This document shows, in pieces, positions 24,275 to 35,709 of a stretch of 64,000 nucleotides of DNA. The position numbers were made by a program, and so were the translations under genes. Positions within the stretch are counted from its first letter, which is position 1. The number at the start of each line of letters is the position of its first letter. The notes under the pieces are model-generated. The model did not search any database and was not told where the DNA came from. It was given only the letters and a program-made list of their open reading frames with translations. Source of the DNA: Nepenthes gracilis (taxonomy: Eukaryota; Streptophyta; Magnoliopsida; Caryophyllales; Nepenthaceae); contig BSYO01000009.1 of the NCBI GenBank assembly GCA_033239525.1, positions 15,459,299-15,523,298 of the forward strand. Reading direction: 5' to 3'.

Positions 24275-24284
24275 TCTGATACCA
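24275..24284 (-). other. Primer binding site of element C
   Basis: The minus strand reads TGGTATCAGA, seven bases inside the 5' LTR boundary at 24292. Confidence 0.8.
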
Positions 24285-24291
24285 CCTAGAC

Positions 24292-26543
24292 AGTCACATC
24301 CCAAAATCTAATCCTAAATTAACCTTTAATTAATTATTACTATTTAACAAAGTTATCCTTTAATTAATTATCCAGACATAAACTCCATATACATACTTCG
24401 ACTAACTACAATAACAATATTCTAAAATTATATACAAGACCCAAAATCATAGCCACATCACATACGGCTTCCGGTATCAACCTGAATCTTGCCATCGGAC
24501 ATTTATGGAAGGAAAGATGCCTACTTAATACCAAATAAGAATATAATATAGTGAATATAGATTACAATTCTGCTACTAGACACCCTCATAACATCTCCAT
24601 AGCTCACAATTTATCATATTCAAATAACCGACATTTAAACTAAATCTAGCACAACTGCTATTCATACAATGTAGCCACTGAAAACTAATATCCAAAACTA
24701 AAATTAACTAAAATATAGCATTTAGATACATTAAACGATATCCAAAAATATTTAAATAATATAAAACATCCATGAACTTTTAAACTAAAATCCTACAAAT
24801 ATTCCTAATCTTTACTCTTACTCATCCAGTATGAATTCGTGCATCTTATCTAAGGAGTTAATAAAATAATAAGATAGTAAACAAAAAATTTGGTAAGGTA
24901 ATATAATATATCAATGAATATATACACTTTATATTTAAAACATATTAGAATGAGCATTGCAATAATATGCCATGAATTTTCATGACAAAATGCATGAATT
25001 AGCTTATGTAGATTTTGGATTATACTAAGCATGTTTCTTTGTGATCCAAGCCATCAAAAATGTTCAACTCTTATTATTTTTCTTTAAGGACTAGGAATAA
25101 TAGGCCTTACCGACTAAATGAGCAGACAATTGAAACACAAATTGTATATACTCCGACACAATCAAATGTTATATACTTCTATTCAAGACCTGAATATGGG
25201 TCATCTACATATCACCCTATAGATGGGGCCAGAGGTAACTTTTTAACCCCACTATTACATAGGGTCAGATATCGATATATTATTATAATATATTAAGGCA
25301 TGCCAAAATATATTATCCACTGAATAATAACCTTAGTTCAATTCATATTCTTATGAAACTCTATAATTATGCTTAATTCTTCATAATTTTCTCATGTCTA
25401 AAGAAAATGATCATATTTCTCAACTTAATTATAAATTTTTTTGTCATAAGCCCATAATTCCATGAATACACTTTTACTAAAACTTAGTCATATTAACTTT
25501 AAAAGCATGAGATGCTAAATTTGAAATTAAATGTAAAAAATTTAGCATAGTATAATAATTTTGCTCATGCAAACCAAATTATATATATTCCGGCTTATAC
25601 AGGTCATATATATTATAGATTAAAGTATAAAGAAACTACTGTACAAATTTAATGCATGAACAGTTCAAAATTTATCAAATGTTCCACAATTAGTGTAGAA
25701 ATTCAACTCCCTAATTTCTTCAGCAGTTTATTTAAACATGCAAAACATTTCATGAAAAATTCCAGCGCATGCAGAGCGTTTACTTCAAGTTTGTGAACAT
25801 GTAAGGTCTTATATAAGAGATTCAAGTATTGAAGATTCATATAACTTAAAATCAAAACTTGCATGAAGTTTGGTTGTAGAATTTCAGCATATATATGTGT
25901 TGTTCATAATTTAAGCATGATTTCTTATAAAATTTTACTGTAAAATCATAAAAATAAATATATATGTTGAGTACAATAATATAACTTTAAAAATATTAAC
26001 ATAATTGAGTAACTGAATGAGAATTGCTCATAAAAATTAGAATGAACAATAATAATAGAAGGAGAGTATAAAGTATATTTACTTTTACTCCAAATTTACC
26101 AATTTTAGTTTTGAATCACTTAAATTGGACTTCCTCAAGCTTTCTCACTCTTCTTCTCTCTCTTCTCCTCAGCTGCTTCTCTTTCTAGCCTTCAAAAATT
26201 CCAAAAAAAAAGACAGAAATTTGAGTCGGGTGTCCTTATATACTACCGTGTGCATGAATGTGCATTGGGTGCTAGGCCTTGTGTTTACCGCGCTTAAATA
26301 CTGTTTGGACGCGCATCAGGCACATAATCACTCCCAACGAGTACTCAAACGGCTTTCAAGTGAGCCTAAGGCGCTGAGCCACTACTTTTGGCGATCAGGC
26401 ATAGGTTGGGCTTGCTCTAGGTGTTGAATTAACCAATCTAGTTTTTGATATTTGATCTAAATTTTTCACATCTTTTCACATCAATTTTAATTATATTAGT
26501 TTAATTGTCCATAATTATCATAATAAAGAACTTGGGTCTTACA
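24292..26543 (-). repeat. Right (5') LTR of element C
   Basis: 2252 bp, uninterrupted, AGTCACATCCC to GTCTTACA. It is the reference that shows where element A entered the left LTR: the sequence 'agtataataat' at about 25549-25559 corresponds to the ATAAT target. A minus-strand TATATAAGG box lies near 26235. Confidence 0.92.
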
Positions 26544-28116
26544 CATAAGTTTCTTAAGAAATGCAAGATGTTAGCTGAAATGAAGAATTATAATATTTAG
26601 TTACATTTGCAAATTACAAGTATAATTCTATCTTATCTTCAAATACAGCTAATAATTATGGAAAAGATCAAGAAAATAGGAGATCTATTTTTGGTGGACA
26701 TTGCCAAAAATTGGAATAGAGAATATTGGAAAAAGTTCAACACTCACCTAGTGGAGTTCTTAAATTTTAAGATCCTATTTATATCTCCAACATTAAGGAG
26801 ATAAAATAAAAGATTTTCAATAAAATCCATCAAACTAAGTGTAATATCTATCTAGAAATCAAAATGAATCAAGAATTAAAAAAACTCTTTTAGTAAAAAA
26901 ATATGAAAAGAGAAATAACGGGTTTTATGAGAAGATGCCTCATTTTCCAACGAGTAAAAGCTTATCACAAAAACCACCAAGTCTTTTATTACCTTTGCAA
27001 GTTCTCAGTTAGAACAGTCAACAAATTAATATGACTTTAGTGGCTAGGTTGCCTAGGTTGGCCAGGGACTATGATACAATTTGGGTAATAGTAGAAGGCT
27101 AACTAAATTGACGCACTTTCCTAGAATGAGAGCTATGTTTTCTAGGAATCAATTTTTGCGACTCTAGATTAATAAATTAGTGAGATTACATGGAGTGTAG
27201 TCAACAATTATATTAAATAAAAATCTGAGATTTGTATCTAAACTTTAAAAAAAATCTTGCAGAAAGAATTGGTTAAAAATTAAAGTTCAATATAACCATT
27301 TATTTACAAATGGATGGTTAATCAAAGAGAACAATTTAGATTCTAGAAAATATATTCAAAATTTCAATCATAATTTGGGATAATTATTTTGCCACTAAAT
27401 GAATTTGCTTATAATAATAGTAACAAGCCAAATAATAATAGAGCACATCTCGACGTCTTATGTCAAAGGAGATGCCATTCCTAGATTAATTAGAAGGAGA
27501 TTGGAGAGTGAAGATTTTTGGGTCCTGAGACAATTTTAAAAATTTCAAAGAAGATCCAATTGATTTGAAATCGCTTGCAAGTGGCAATATTGTTAGAAAA
27601 GTTATGTGGATTGTAAAAAGTCTAGATTAAGCTTTGACCTAGGTGATTATATATTTCAAAAAGTGTCCCAAACAAAAAGAGTTTTGAGATTTTGCTTAAG
27701 AGGAAATTTAAAACCAAGAATTATTTGGTCATTTGATGTTTTGCCATAAATTAGAGATTTGATTTATCTGCTAGTCCTACCACCTAATTTAGCGTATTTT
27801 TATGATATGTTTCACGTCTTAATACTTCTGAAGTGTATATATGACCCCTTCAATATTATCAAGTGTAAACATTTGAGGAATAACGAATATTTGATGTATA
27901 TGCAGGAACTAATTTAGATTTTAGGACAACGTGATCAAGTACTTCACACTAAAGTTCATTGCTCTTGTGAAGGTATTGTGGAAAATCTCTTGTGGAAGCA
28001 TCGCTTCTATAAAGAGACCACATGGGAGCAAAACGATACTGTTTGGAGATGTATTCGTACTTGTTTAATATTTGAGATATGTAAATTTTAATGATAAAAT
28101 TTTATAGGTAAAGAAG
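26544..28116 (+). pseudogene. Element D integrase remnant
   Basis: The reading resumes at the far side of element C. MEKIKKIGDLFL-type linker occurs at 26655-26700. The zinc-finger side NMKREITGFMRRC and QRVKAYHKN occurs near 26905-26980. DTIWVIVEG near 27075 belongs to the core. LPPNLAYFYDMFHVLILLKCIYDP near 27780-27850 and a VLHTKVH ... TTWEQ tail near 27935-28035 form the C-terminus. The order is that of gypsy integrase. Numerous stops and shifts make it non-functional. Confidence 0.8.
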
Positions 28117-29293
28117 TATAACGCTTAAGTACTATATGTGATATATGACATTAAAAATTAATTAAATTAAATAAATAATTATAGATAATTGTAGATCTGA
28201 GTGAGAAATGTAATATTTGATGAACTTGATTTAACACATAATGAGTGCATGTCCAATGCGTATGCCCAGAATATAGTGATGGGGCACATGATGTGCACAA
28301 AAAGAAGCTTGTATGCTAATAACAATAGAGATATGCATGTTGGGCACTCATAAACCAATTTCAGTAGTTGGTGCCTAAGCATGCATGATTGGCACCCATG
28401 TATTCTTCGCATTTAGTTTTCACACCTGATGGGTGCAAAATTAGCAGATATACACCAATCTGTGTATATAAGAGAATTATGTTTCATTTTGGCTCACTTT
28501 CTTGATAAATTTGAAAAACAAGAGAGAAAAAGATGAGAAAATGAGATAGAATAAGAGACAGAAAGGAGAAAATTAATTTAAAAGGGATAGAATAAGTGCA
28601 TTCTAAGCCTTTTTTATTATTTTATTATTGAAATTTCTAAAATTTTTTATTCATATTCTAAAATCAGATGCATATAATCATTTTAAGCTTCCCTTGAATT
28701 TGACTTGCTTGTATGGTTAAAGTTTTCATAAATCATGAGATTTTGAAGGTTTCCACCTTAATTCAAGCAAATTATTAAAGAATTCTAAATTTTTTTAATG
28801 TTATATTTTTCATGTTATTCTTATACAAGATTTTGATGCAAACTCTACAATAAAATTTAAGTCAAATTATTTGTTTTCCATATTTCAAAAGTTTTCTCAT
28901 TTGTATAGAGTATTTTCTTTTAGTTTAAGCAAAAAGCATTATCAAAAATTAAAAATATATATATTTTTTTCTATTATATTAATTTATAAGCATTTATAAG
29001 CAAAGATCGTATACCTAATATTCTTATGTAATATTTTATAAGAATATTCTTATGTTATATTTTTCATGTTATTCTTATGTAAGATTTTGATGAAAACTCT
29101 ACAATAAAATTTTAGTCAAATTATTTATTTTTCACATTTCAAAATTTTTTTTTTTTTTTTTGTATAGAGTATTTCTTTAGTTTAAGCAATAACCATTACC
29201 AAGAATTAAAAATATATATTTTTTTCATATTATATTAATTTATAAGCAAAGATTGTATACCTAATATTCTCGAGCTAGAAAGGTGGCTTTTAC
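28117..29293 (+). repeat. Right LTR of element D, enlarged by an internal duplication
   Basis: It aligns with 5391-6325 but is about 240 bp longer because of a tandem duplication at 28800-29270. A TATATAAG box at 28465-28472 marks the promoter (left copy TATAAG near 5765). It begins TATAACGCTT after a pol tail and purine-rich tract. The right border is approximate. Confidence 0.75.
28800..29270. repeat. 254-bp tandem duplication inside the LTR of D
   Basis: The block starting GTTATATTTTTCATG at 28800 recurs at 29054, and both copies run through 'gattttgatg', 'ctctacaataaaattt' and 'gtatacctaatattct'. The left LTR has a single copy, so the duplication arose after insertion or in one LTR only. 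Confidence 0.85.
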
Positions 29294-31869
29294 CCCATCA
29301 TAGAATATAATGAAATATTTCAAAGCATTTGCTTATGATAAATTTGAATTAATTGAGTCATAATTGAGCGTTATACCACATTTAAAATTTGCGGGAATGG
29401 GACCTTTTGTTGGGATTTGTACTGCTTGAGTTTTTTGGATGATATATTCGAGGATTTTTATTGTCTTATAGACTTGTAAACCGGAAATAGAAACAATTTG
29501 GATTATTTTTTATGTTGGCAAGTTTAAGTTGTTGATATAATTTGTAGAGGTCGATGGACTTAATTTTTAGATAGCTTTGATCATGCTTGGATATCAAGTA
29601 TTTGGATGAATTTCCCATGATACTTGATAATATAAGTAGGCACAAGTGGCTAAGGCCAAATAAGGAAGATTTGGCCAAATCTTGGGATGGACTTATAATT
29701 CATTGGGATGTATTTAAGGATTTATGGATGGTTTATGCAATGTTTTGGGCCAGTAAAAATTTAGATATTTTTTATATATTTCGTTATCATTTTTTGAATC
29801 AAGGCCATGACAAGAACTTTAGCCTTTGGCATCAAAATCATAAATACCTTCTGGGATATCTTTATGTTTACGATATTTATATGACAGGAACTTGTGGTAT
29901 ATTTGGGTCCTCTGGTAAAGTACATTTTACGTGGAATAATTTGATGATTCCACAGTTCTATGAAAATGCTTTATTGTGATATCTAGACATTGTTCGGAAA
30001 AGACCATCCAATTATAATGGTCTTAAGGATCCGTCTAGAGGGAAGCAATGAAACTTATACCGAAAAGTTAAATTCTCTAGTTGAGTGAAATGAGATTGTA
30101 AATATAGGACCAGGATGAGATAATGGAATTGCCATTCATGTTGAGTGATTGGATGAGGCCAAGCCTCAGGGAGCATGCACATGGTTGGATGTTGTCCTAA
30201 CATCGTTTATGCTGCAAAAGTGAGTTGGGTGATGTGTCATCAGGGACGATCATGAATATAGGATATTGTCAAAAATGTGCTTGTGCATGCAGATCTAAAT
30301 GTAGTTTTGTCCCTAGTGATATTGTTATTGTCGCAAGTGAGGTGGATAAGTTCTAAAGGGCATAATGACCTAAAGGGTGGGATGCTGTCAAGGAAAAGCA
30401 GTTCAAGTTGCTATGAGGATTCTTGGATATATCTCGAAGGAGACATCAAGACTAAAGGCCATTAAGAAATCCCTCAGATAAAGTTGCAACCTCTTCAAGA
30501 AAACAGCCACTCCAAACAAGTGAAGTTAATTTTGAGAAAGTGAGTAATCAATATTGCATTTCAAATTCCCAACTGTGGAATGTGAAAATATCAATATGTT
30601 GGGTTTAAACCTATTTTCTTAAGGCTCATATAGTTTAGGAATGTTAATACAAAGTCATATTTGTCGAATACAATATATATATAATTTTAAAAAATTAAAC
30701 TTTCTATAATACTAATAGAAATAGATGCGATGAAGGTTTTTTTTTTTTTTTTGTTCGAGAAGATGAGGATACAGTTTAATTAGGATGTTAATACCCACAG
30801 ACGAATAAATAAGGCTTTTAAGAGAATATTGTGAGATTGAGAAACTTTATTGTAATGGTATCATCATATTATAGTAAAAAAAACTCAAGTTATCATGTTC
30901 CTTCAAAGGAGCTGAAAATTTTTAAAGTGTTAAAAGTGATTAATTCATATTATAAGTCAATTTCACACACTTTGGCAATAAGTGGCTTCCATGGTGCAAA
31001 CGACTCCTGAAGAAGCCTACTTGAACCACCATCCCAAGTTATTTGGGGCTTGATGATGATGCTCTAAAAAATATTGCTAATCAAATCTTGCTAACGATAA
31101 TCTAGACCACCTTTAAGAGATGCAGATAGGGCTTAGAGATGCTTTATAGTATTTACAAAGTAGGGTCTTAAAGATAATGCTTTATAGCATTATTGATGTA
31201 CGATTGGACATATTGATATTATAGAGGGCTTGTGAGAATATTTAGAATCATCACAAAGATGACATATTCTAATCATAGTAGAAAAATAGCCTCTATCAAG
31301 GCTAAGAGTACTGTTAGACAAATCAATGGGCACATCGATGAGATATTTGAAGGATGTGATGGTCTACAAATTGAAGAGTCGATGAGTAAGGCATAGGACA
31401 AGTTGTGTGGCAAGAGTTTTGAAGTGAGCACAAAGAGTTATGCTCGTAACTCGAATGAGATGATTGATAGAAGCAATAGTAGATATCAAGTTAGTGAGGG
31501 AATTGACAGCTTAGTTAGGAAAAGATGTCAAAATCTGACATGCTCAATATAATTTTTTCATATTTTTTATTTTTTAATTTTTTTATAAATTATTGTGAAT
31601 TTAATATAATTTTATGGTGATAAAAAACTGAAATATTCTATTGTAAATATTAGGATAATCTAACATATATTCCTAAAATTCATGTAAATACCTAATATTT
31701 TTAACGGATAATATATTTATATTTATATTTATACTTATACTTACGAACGTCTATAAGTTGAGAATGAAATCTTCAAGCTTCAGAAGCTTTTGGTACGGTA
31801 AGCATAGAAAATGCATTAAAATTGTTTTTAAAAACCAAAAGAAAAATTGTGAATCAAATCGTTTTAAAA
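29294..31869. other. Unrecognised AT-rich interval between elements D and B
   Basis: 2.6 kb in which I recognise no transposon domain or host gene. The longest plus-strand open stretch (29587-29979, 130 codons, starting MDIKYLDEFPMILDN) has no motif I know and no clear splice or promoter context. Homopolymer runs such as poly-T at about 30740-30755 occur. It could be an old, unidentifiable element or intergenic DNA. Confidence 0.45.
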
Positions 31870-31874
31870 AATTT

Positions 31875-32264
31875 TATAATATTCTAAATTTTTTTTCGCA
31901 TTAATTTAACATTAATTATAATTTTGAGTAAGTTGAACATGACAAAATTAATTAAATATTTAAAAATTTTAGAAGATATTTGAATCAGTCCAGTTGACGC
32001 TCAGGGTACGCCTGTGCTATTGCTCGGGGTACGCTCGTATTATCGCCTGAATATCGGTTTAAATTTTTGAATAAAAAAAAACTAAAATAGAAAATAAAAA
32101 CATATACATATATAAACGAAATATATATATATATATATATATATAAACAGAAAACAAAATCAGATAAGGGAGAAAGCAGATCGGGGGGAGAGAGTAGAGG
32201 AGAGAGAGTGTGAGAGGGCGGGTTAGGGATCGAAGGCGAAGGAAGAAGAATGAGAGGGAGAAGG
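31875..32264 (+). repeat. Left LTR of element B, first part
   Basis: Aligns with 41395 onward: 'acaaaattaattaaatattt', 'atcggttta' and a (TA)n tract at about 32125-32143. Interrupted by the solo LTR at 32265. Confidence 0.9.
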
Positions 32265-32757
32265 TGTAATACCCCGAATAATTTTAATTTTATTATTTAG
32301 TTAGGATAATTATTTTTAGTGATTTTAAATATAAAGTTTCGTAATTCGAGCTGAAAGTATAAACTTGACATATATAGACCATTGAATTGGGCCTAGATAT
32401 TTGAGCCTAATGAATTTAAAGTATTTGGATCGGTGGATTGAATTTAGATTAAAGTTTAAAGTTAACTAAAAAATTTAATTAACTTTTGAACCAAACTGAA
32501 TAATAAATATTTATTATCTAAAAATTTAATTTATTAGTATTCGTTGATTAAAAATATAAGTAAATTTAAAAAAAGATAAAATATTATGATTAAAAGTTAA
32601 ATATTAATGTAAGGGTAATGAGACAATTAATATTTTAAATAGATATGTAAATAATATTAATAAATATAAATAATAATAAATATTATTAATTATACTGAAT
32701 GGTAATAATAAAATAATAGTAATAGATTATAAATAAAAATGATAAAAATATATATAT

Positions 32758-32761
<4 letters not shown>

Positions 32762-32807
<46 letters not shown>
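32762..32807. repeat. (TAA)n microsatellite
   Basis: About 15 TAA units inside the nested solo LTR, followed by a roughly 150-bp A/G-only-rich tract (32812-32965). Open frames across it encode runs of one residue and are artefacts. Confidence 0.95.
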
Positions 32808-32809
<2 letters not shown>

Positions 32810-34569
32810 TAATGAAGAAAAGGGTGAAGATAGGAAAGAAAAGAAAAGGAAAAAGAAAAAGGAAAGAAAAGAAGAAGAAAGGAAAAAGAAAAGAGAGGAA
32901 AGGAAAGGAAAGAGAGAAGAGAAAAGGAAATGAGGGAGGAAGAAGAGGGAAAGAAGAAGAGAGGAACGGTGTGCGTATGGCAGGGGCGAAGGAGGAAGGT
33001 TTCGGTGGTGTTCCCATTATTTAAGACAACATTAGGGTTGGGGAAGGGAGAAGGAACCGGGAAAGAGAAGAACGAAGTGAAGCCGCCGTCGTGAAACCCT
33101 AGCCATCCAGCCGTTGCCGTCGCCACTGTCGCTACCAACGGCCGTCATGAGCTGGGCTGAAGCCGCCGCTTCTGCCGTCAAGGTCGCCATCGTTGGGTGG
33201 TGTCACTGCCGTCGTCGATTTGTGCTACCGCTATCGTTACCGGATGAAGAACTCAAAACTGAGGCAAGTAACAATCCAAATTTCTGCAAGTAGATTCTTC
33301 TCTCCTTCTTGTTGAGGTTATTCCCTTCCTTGCATATTGTGGTTTTGTGAAAATTGGTGGCATTCTTTGTTGGGAAGAGGGAAATTGAAAAACAGAGCCA
33401 CTACACTGGTAACGAAAGACCGACATTTTAAGGGCTTAATGACAAATTGGAGTTTAATAATTTTTTTAATGAGTAATAAAATCCTTGTTTTACACATTGT
33501 AGTACTGAAATCGGTATCTTCTTTCTTTTATGTGAAATCGAAAAGAATGGGGGTGGTAACAGAGTAGGCAACTCTGTTGTTGAGTTTTGTTTGAGGTGCG
33601 TAATTTGCGTGGGTTGCAAATGTGAATCCGAATCTTATTTTTGTTAATGTGAAAGTATGTGTCATTGGGTATGATTTTGTGCGTATGTGTTTGGGAAATG
33701 TACACATATAGATACGTGGGTTCGATTATATGAATATGTGTATATACGTATATACATACGCATATACGCCGATGGCATGGGTATGAAGATGTCATTGGGT
33801 CTGTGCTGTGTGCTGCGGTGCATGTGTTGGTGAGTGGGAAGTAGCAGAGCTGCTGTGCATGTATGTGTATGGAAGCAGAAAGCTGCTGCTGCGTGTGTGC
33901 GTATTGGCTGTGTGTGTGGCATTGTGTGTGTGTTGGTGTGAGAGAAACAACAGCTGAAGCTGCTGAGTGCGTGTGTGCGTGCGAAGCTCTGCGTGAGCTG
34001 TGTATGTGTAGAGTGCAACAAAGGCTGCTACGTGAGGTCAGGTGTGGCGTGTGTTGGTGGGCCGTGGGCTGGGTTGATTTGGTTTGAGTATGTGTGCGTC
34101 TGGAGTGAAGTTGGTGGATGGCAGTTTGTGTGTATACGTGTGTATATATATGTGTGTATATATATATATGGGTGTATATTGTTATATGTAAGAATGTGTG
34201 AGTATATATATGCAGCTGTGGGCGAATACCATATATATCTTAATTGGAACATTTATATGTATATTTATAAGTATATTGATATATTGATGGTAGAAAATAT
34301 TTATATGAAATTATGCAAGTATGTTGTCACACTTGAAATAATATTAATCGGTTACATGATGATTCCTGTATCTCATTGATAAAACCCAATAAATGATTCT
34401 TCGCGTTAATCTTAGTGGTGTGTGTATATTTTATTGGCATTCTATGGATAAGTAAAGGAGAGTATGTAAAAACTTTACGATAACTGGACGAATAGGAGTC
34501 TGTGAGATCATAAAGTAGTCTATACTTTTTCAATACTGATTCCATTCTGAAGGTTGAGGTCGTTGACAT

Positions 34570-35130
34570 TGCGGAGAGATACTCATAACCTAGTGACAAT
34601 CGTAAATAATGATATTTGGGATATTATTGGCGAGGGGTATCGGAGGTGGTATCGACATACTACGAGTACAGCCTCTGGGAGTACTGTAGGGGTAGTTGGA
34701 TACCATGGATAACCTCGTTGTATTAGCCAGCCGTTGGGGGTGTAAATATACGGCCTTTAGTTCATTATGCTAGAATAAGATCCAAGGATATTCTTATTAT
34801 CTCGTATAGGGGTGACCTCAAATTGAGCTGATAATCAAATTTTTATTATCTCGTACAGTTAGTCAAGAGGGATGCTTATAACCTGGTGACCATCGTAGAG
34901 AATGATATTTAGAATATCATTGGCGATGGGTATCGGTGGTGGTATCGGCATGCTACGGGTACAGCCTCTGGGGGGACTATAGGAGTAATTGGATACTATG
35001 GATAAACTCATTGCATTACCCAACCGTTGGGGGCGTAAATATACAGCCTTTGATTCACTATGGTAGAATAAAGTCCGTGGAGACTCCTGTCATCCATCTA
35101 GTTGTGACCTCGTATGGAACTGATGATCGG
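34570..35130. repeat. 293-bp imperfect tandem duplication in the nested solo LTR
   Basis: The block with ACCTAGTGAC at 34588 recurs as ACCTGGTGAC at 34881. Both copies contain GGTATCGG, 'ctacgagtac/ctacgggtac' with 'agcctctggg', 'ccgttgggggcgtaaatata'-type and 'gataaactc/gataacctc' segments in the same order and spacing. Confidence 0.88.
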
Positions 35131-35709
35131 ATTCGACGGAATCCATGTTGCTTCCTTGATACTTAGCTATTCACGTGACCTTCCGGTTATGGACACGATA
35201 TGTTATTGAGTCTCGGACAATGGTTGATATATTACCTACTATTATTGATTTTGTTCATTATTTTATTATCTGAGATGCTTAATTGTATTCATCTATTGTT
35301 GATTATATTTACTTGTTAGACATTCGACTCATCCTTGTATTTTATTGGCTTCAGAGTAGGTAAGTCGACATCAGGATAGAAGAGATCGCTGTGTAGACTC
35401 CAGGCAGAGGTGATCTCGGGGATCGAGGCTTTCAGGATAGAAAGTTAAGATTTTTGTTACTTCGATTACGGTTTGACTTTTATTAGATTTTTATGAGGAT
35501 TGATATTTTGAACATTGATGTCATTTATTGAAATTATTTATGATTACATTTATGGATATTTAATTAATGGTGCATTTATGAGGTTTCTTGATGACGTTTT
35601 TAATGATGTTGAGTTCATTGAGGACGTATAATTGATGATTTTGGATGATTTAAGATTTTCACCATGACGGTCTGGGTTGGGTTCGGGGATCCGTGCTCGG
35701 GTCATTACA

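Larger units (their letters stand above)
20860..24291 (-). pseudogene. Element C internal region (gag-pol, deleted)
   Basis: On the minus strand from 24291 to 20860 the order is PBS, gag, zinc knuckle, protease, RT, then directly the integrase core and C-terminal domain, and a purine tract (AAGATGAAGGAA, 20860-20871). RNase H and the integrase zinc-binding domain are missing. The RT connection segment ending VTEVRSF at about 21851 is followed within a few codons by integrase-type residues. All parts carry stops. Confidence 0.85.
10352..26543 (-). mobile_element. Ty3/gypsy element C (minus strand), split by element A
   Basis: The LTRs are 10352-20859 (about 2.26 kb once element A is removed) and 24292-26543 (2252 bp), which agree in length. 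The minus-strand interior 24291-20860 has PBS, gag, protease, RT and integrase pieces. Flanking pentamers are TATGA (10347-10351) and CATAA (26544-26548), both one transition from CATGA, as expected for a decayed 5-bp target duplication. The surrounding gypsy D reading joins across it. Confidence 0.88.
5391..29293 (+). mobile_element. Ty3/gypsy element D, host of a nested insertion stack
   Basis: Two alignable flanks (5391-6325 and 28117-29293) act as LTRs around a plus-strand gypsy pol that resumes exactly at the far side of each insertion. RT begins at about 6900, is cut at 7125, resumes at 9227, runs through RNase H to 10347, is cut by element C, and resumes in integrase at 26544. The right LTR is preceded by an 'FDDEIL'-like pol tail and a purine stretch. 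Gag and most of protease are absent: only about 0.57 kb separates the left LTR from RT. Confidence 0.8.
32265..35709 (+). mobile_element. 3.4 kb solo LTR nested in element B
   Basis: Begins TGTAATACCCCG and ends TCATTACA, with TGTAAT/ATTACA inverted termini. Flanks are GAAGG and GAATG (4 of 5 matching). The uninterrupted right LTR of B shows the empty site near 41775. It has no gag or pol. Contents in order are an AT-rich start, a TAA microsatellite, a long purine tract, a GC-rich 'CCGCCG' leader-like stretch at 33080-33240, a GT-rich stretch, and a 293-bp tandem duplication. Its first bases resemble the LTR start of element A, suggesting a related family. Confidence 0.75.

Noticed and set aside
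32739..33138. Open frames on both strands with long Asn, Tyr/Ile or Lys/Glu runs
   Set aside because: They read through the TAA microsatellite and the A/G-only tract of a solo LTR; low complexity keeps frames open by chance.
33662..34379. Cys/Val-rich and His/Thr-rich frames
   Set aside because: They arise from a GT-rich stretch of the solo LTR; no conserved residues or signal peptide with mature-domain logic.
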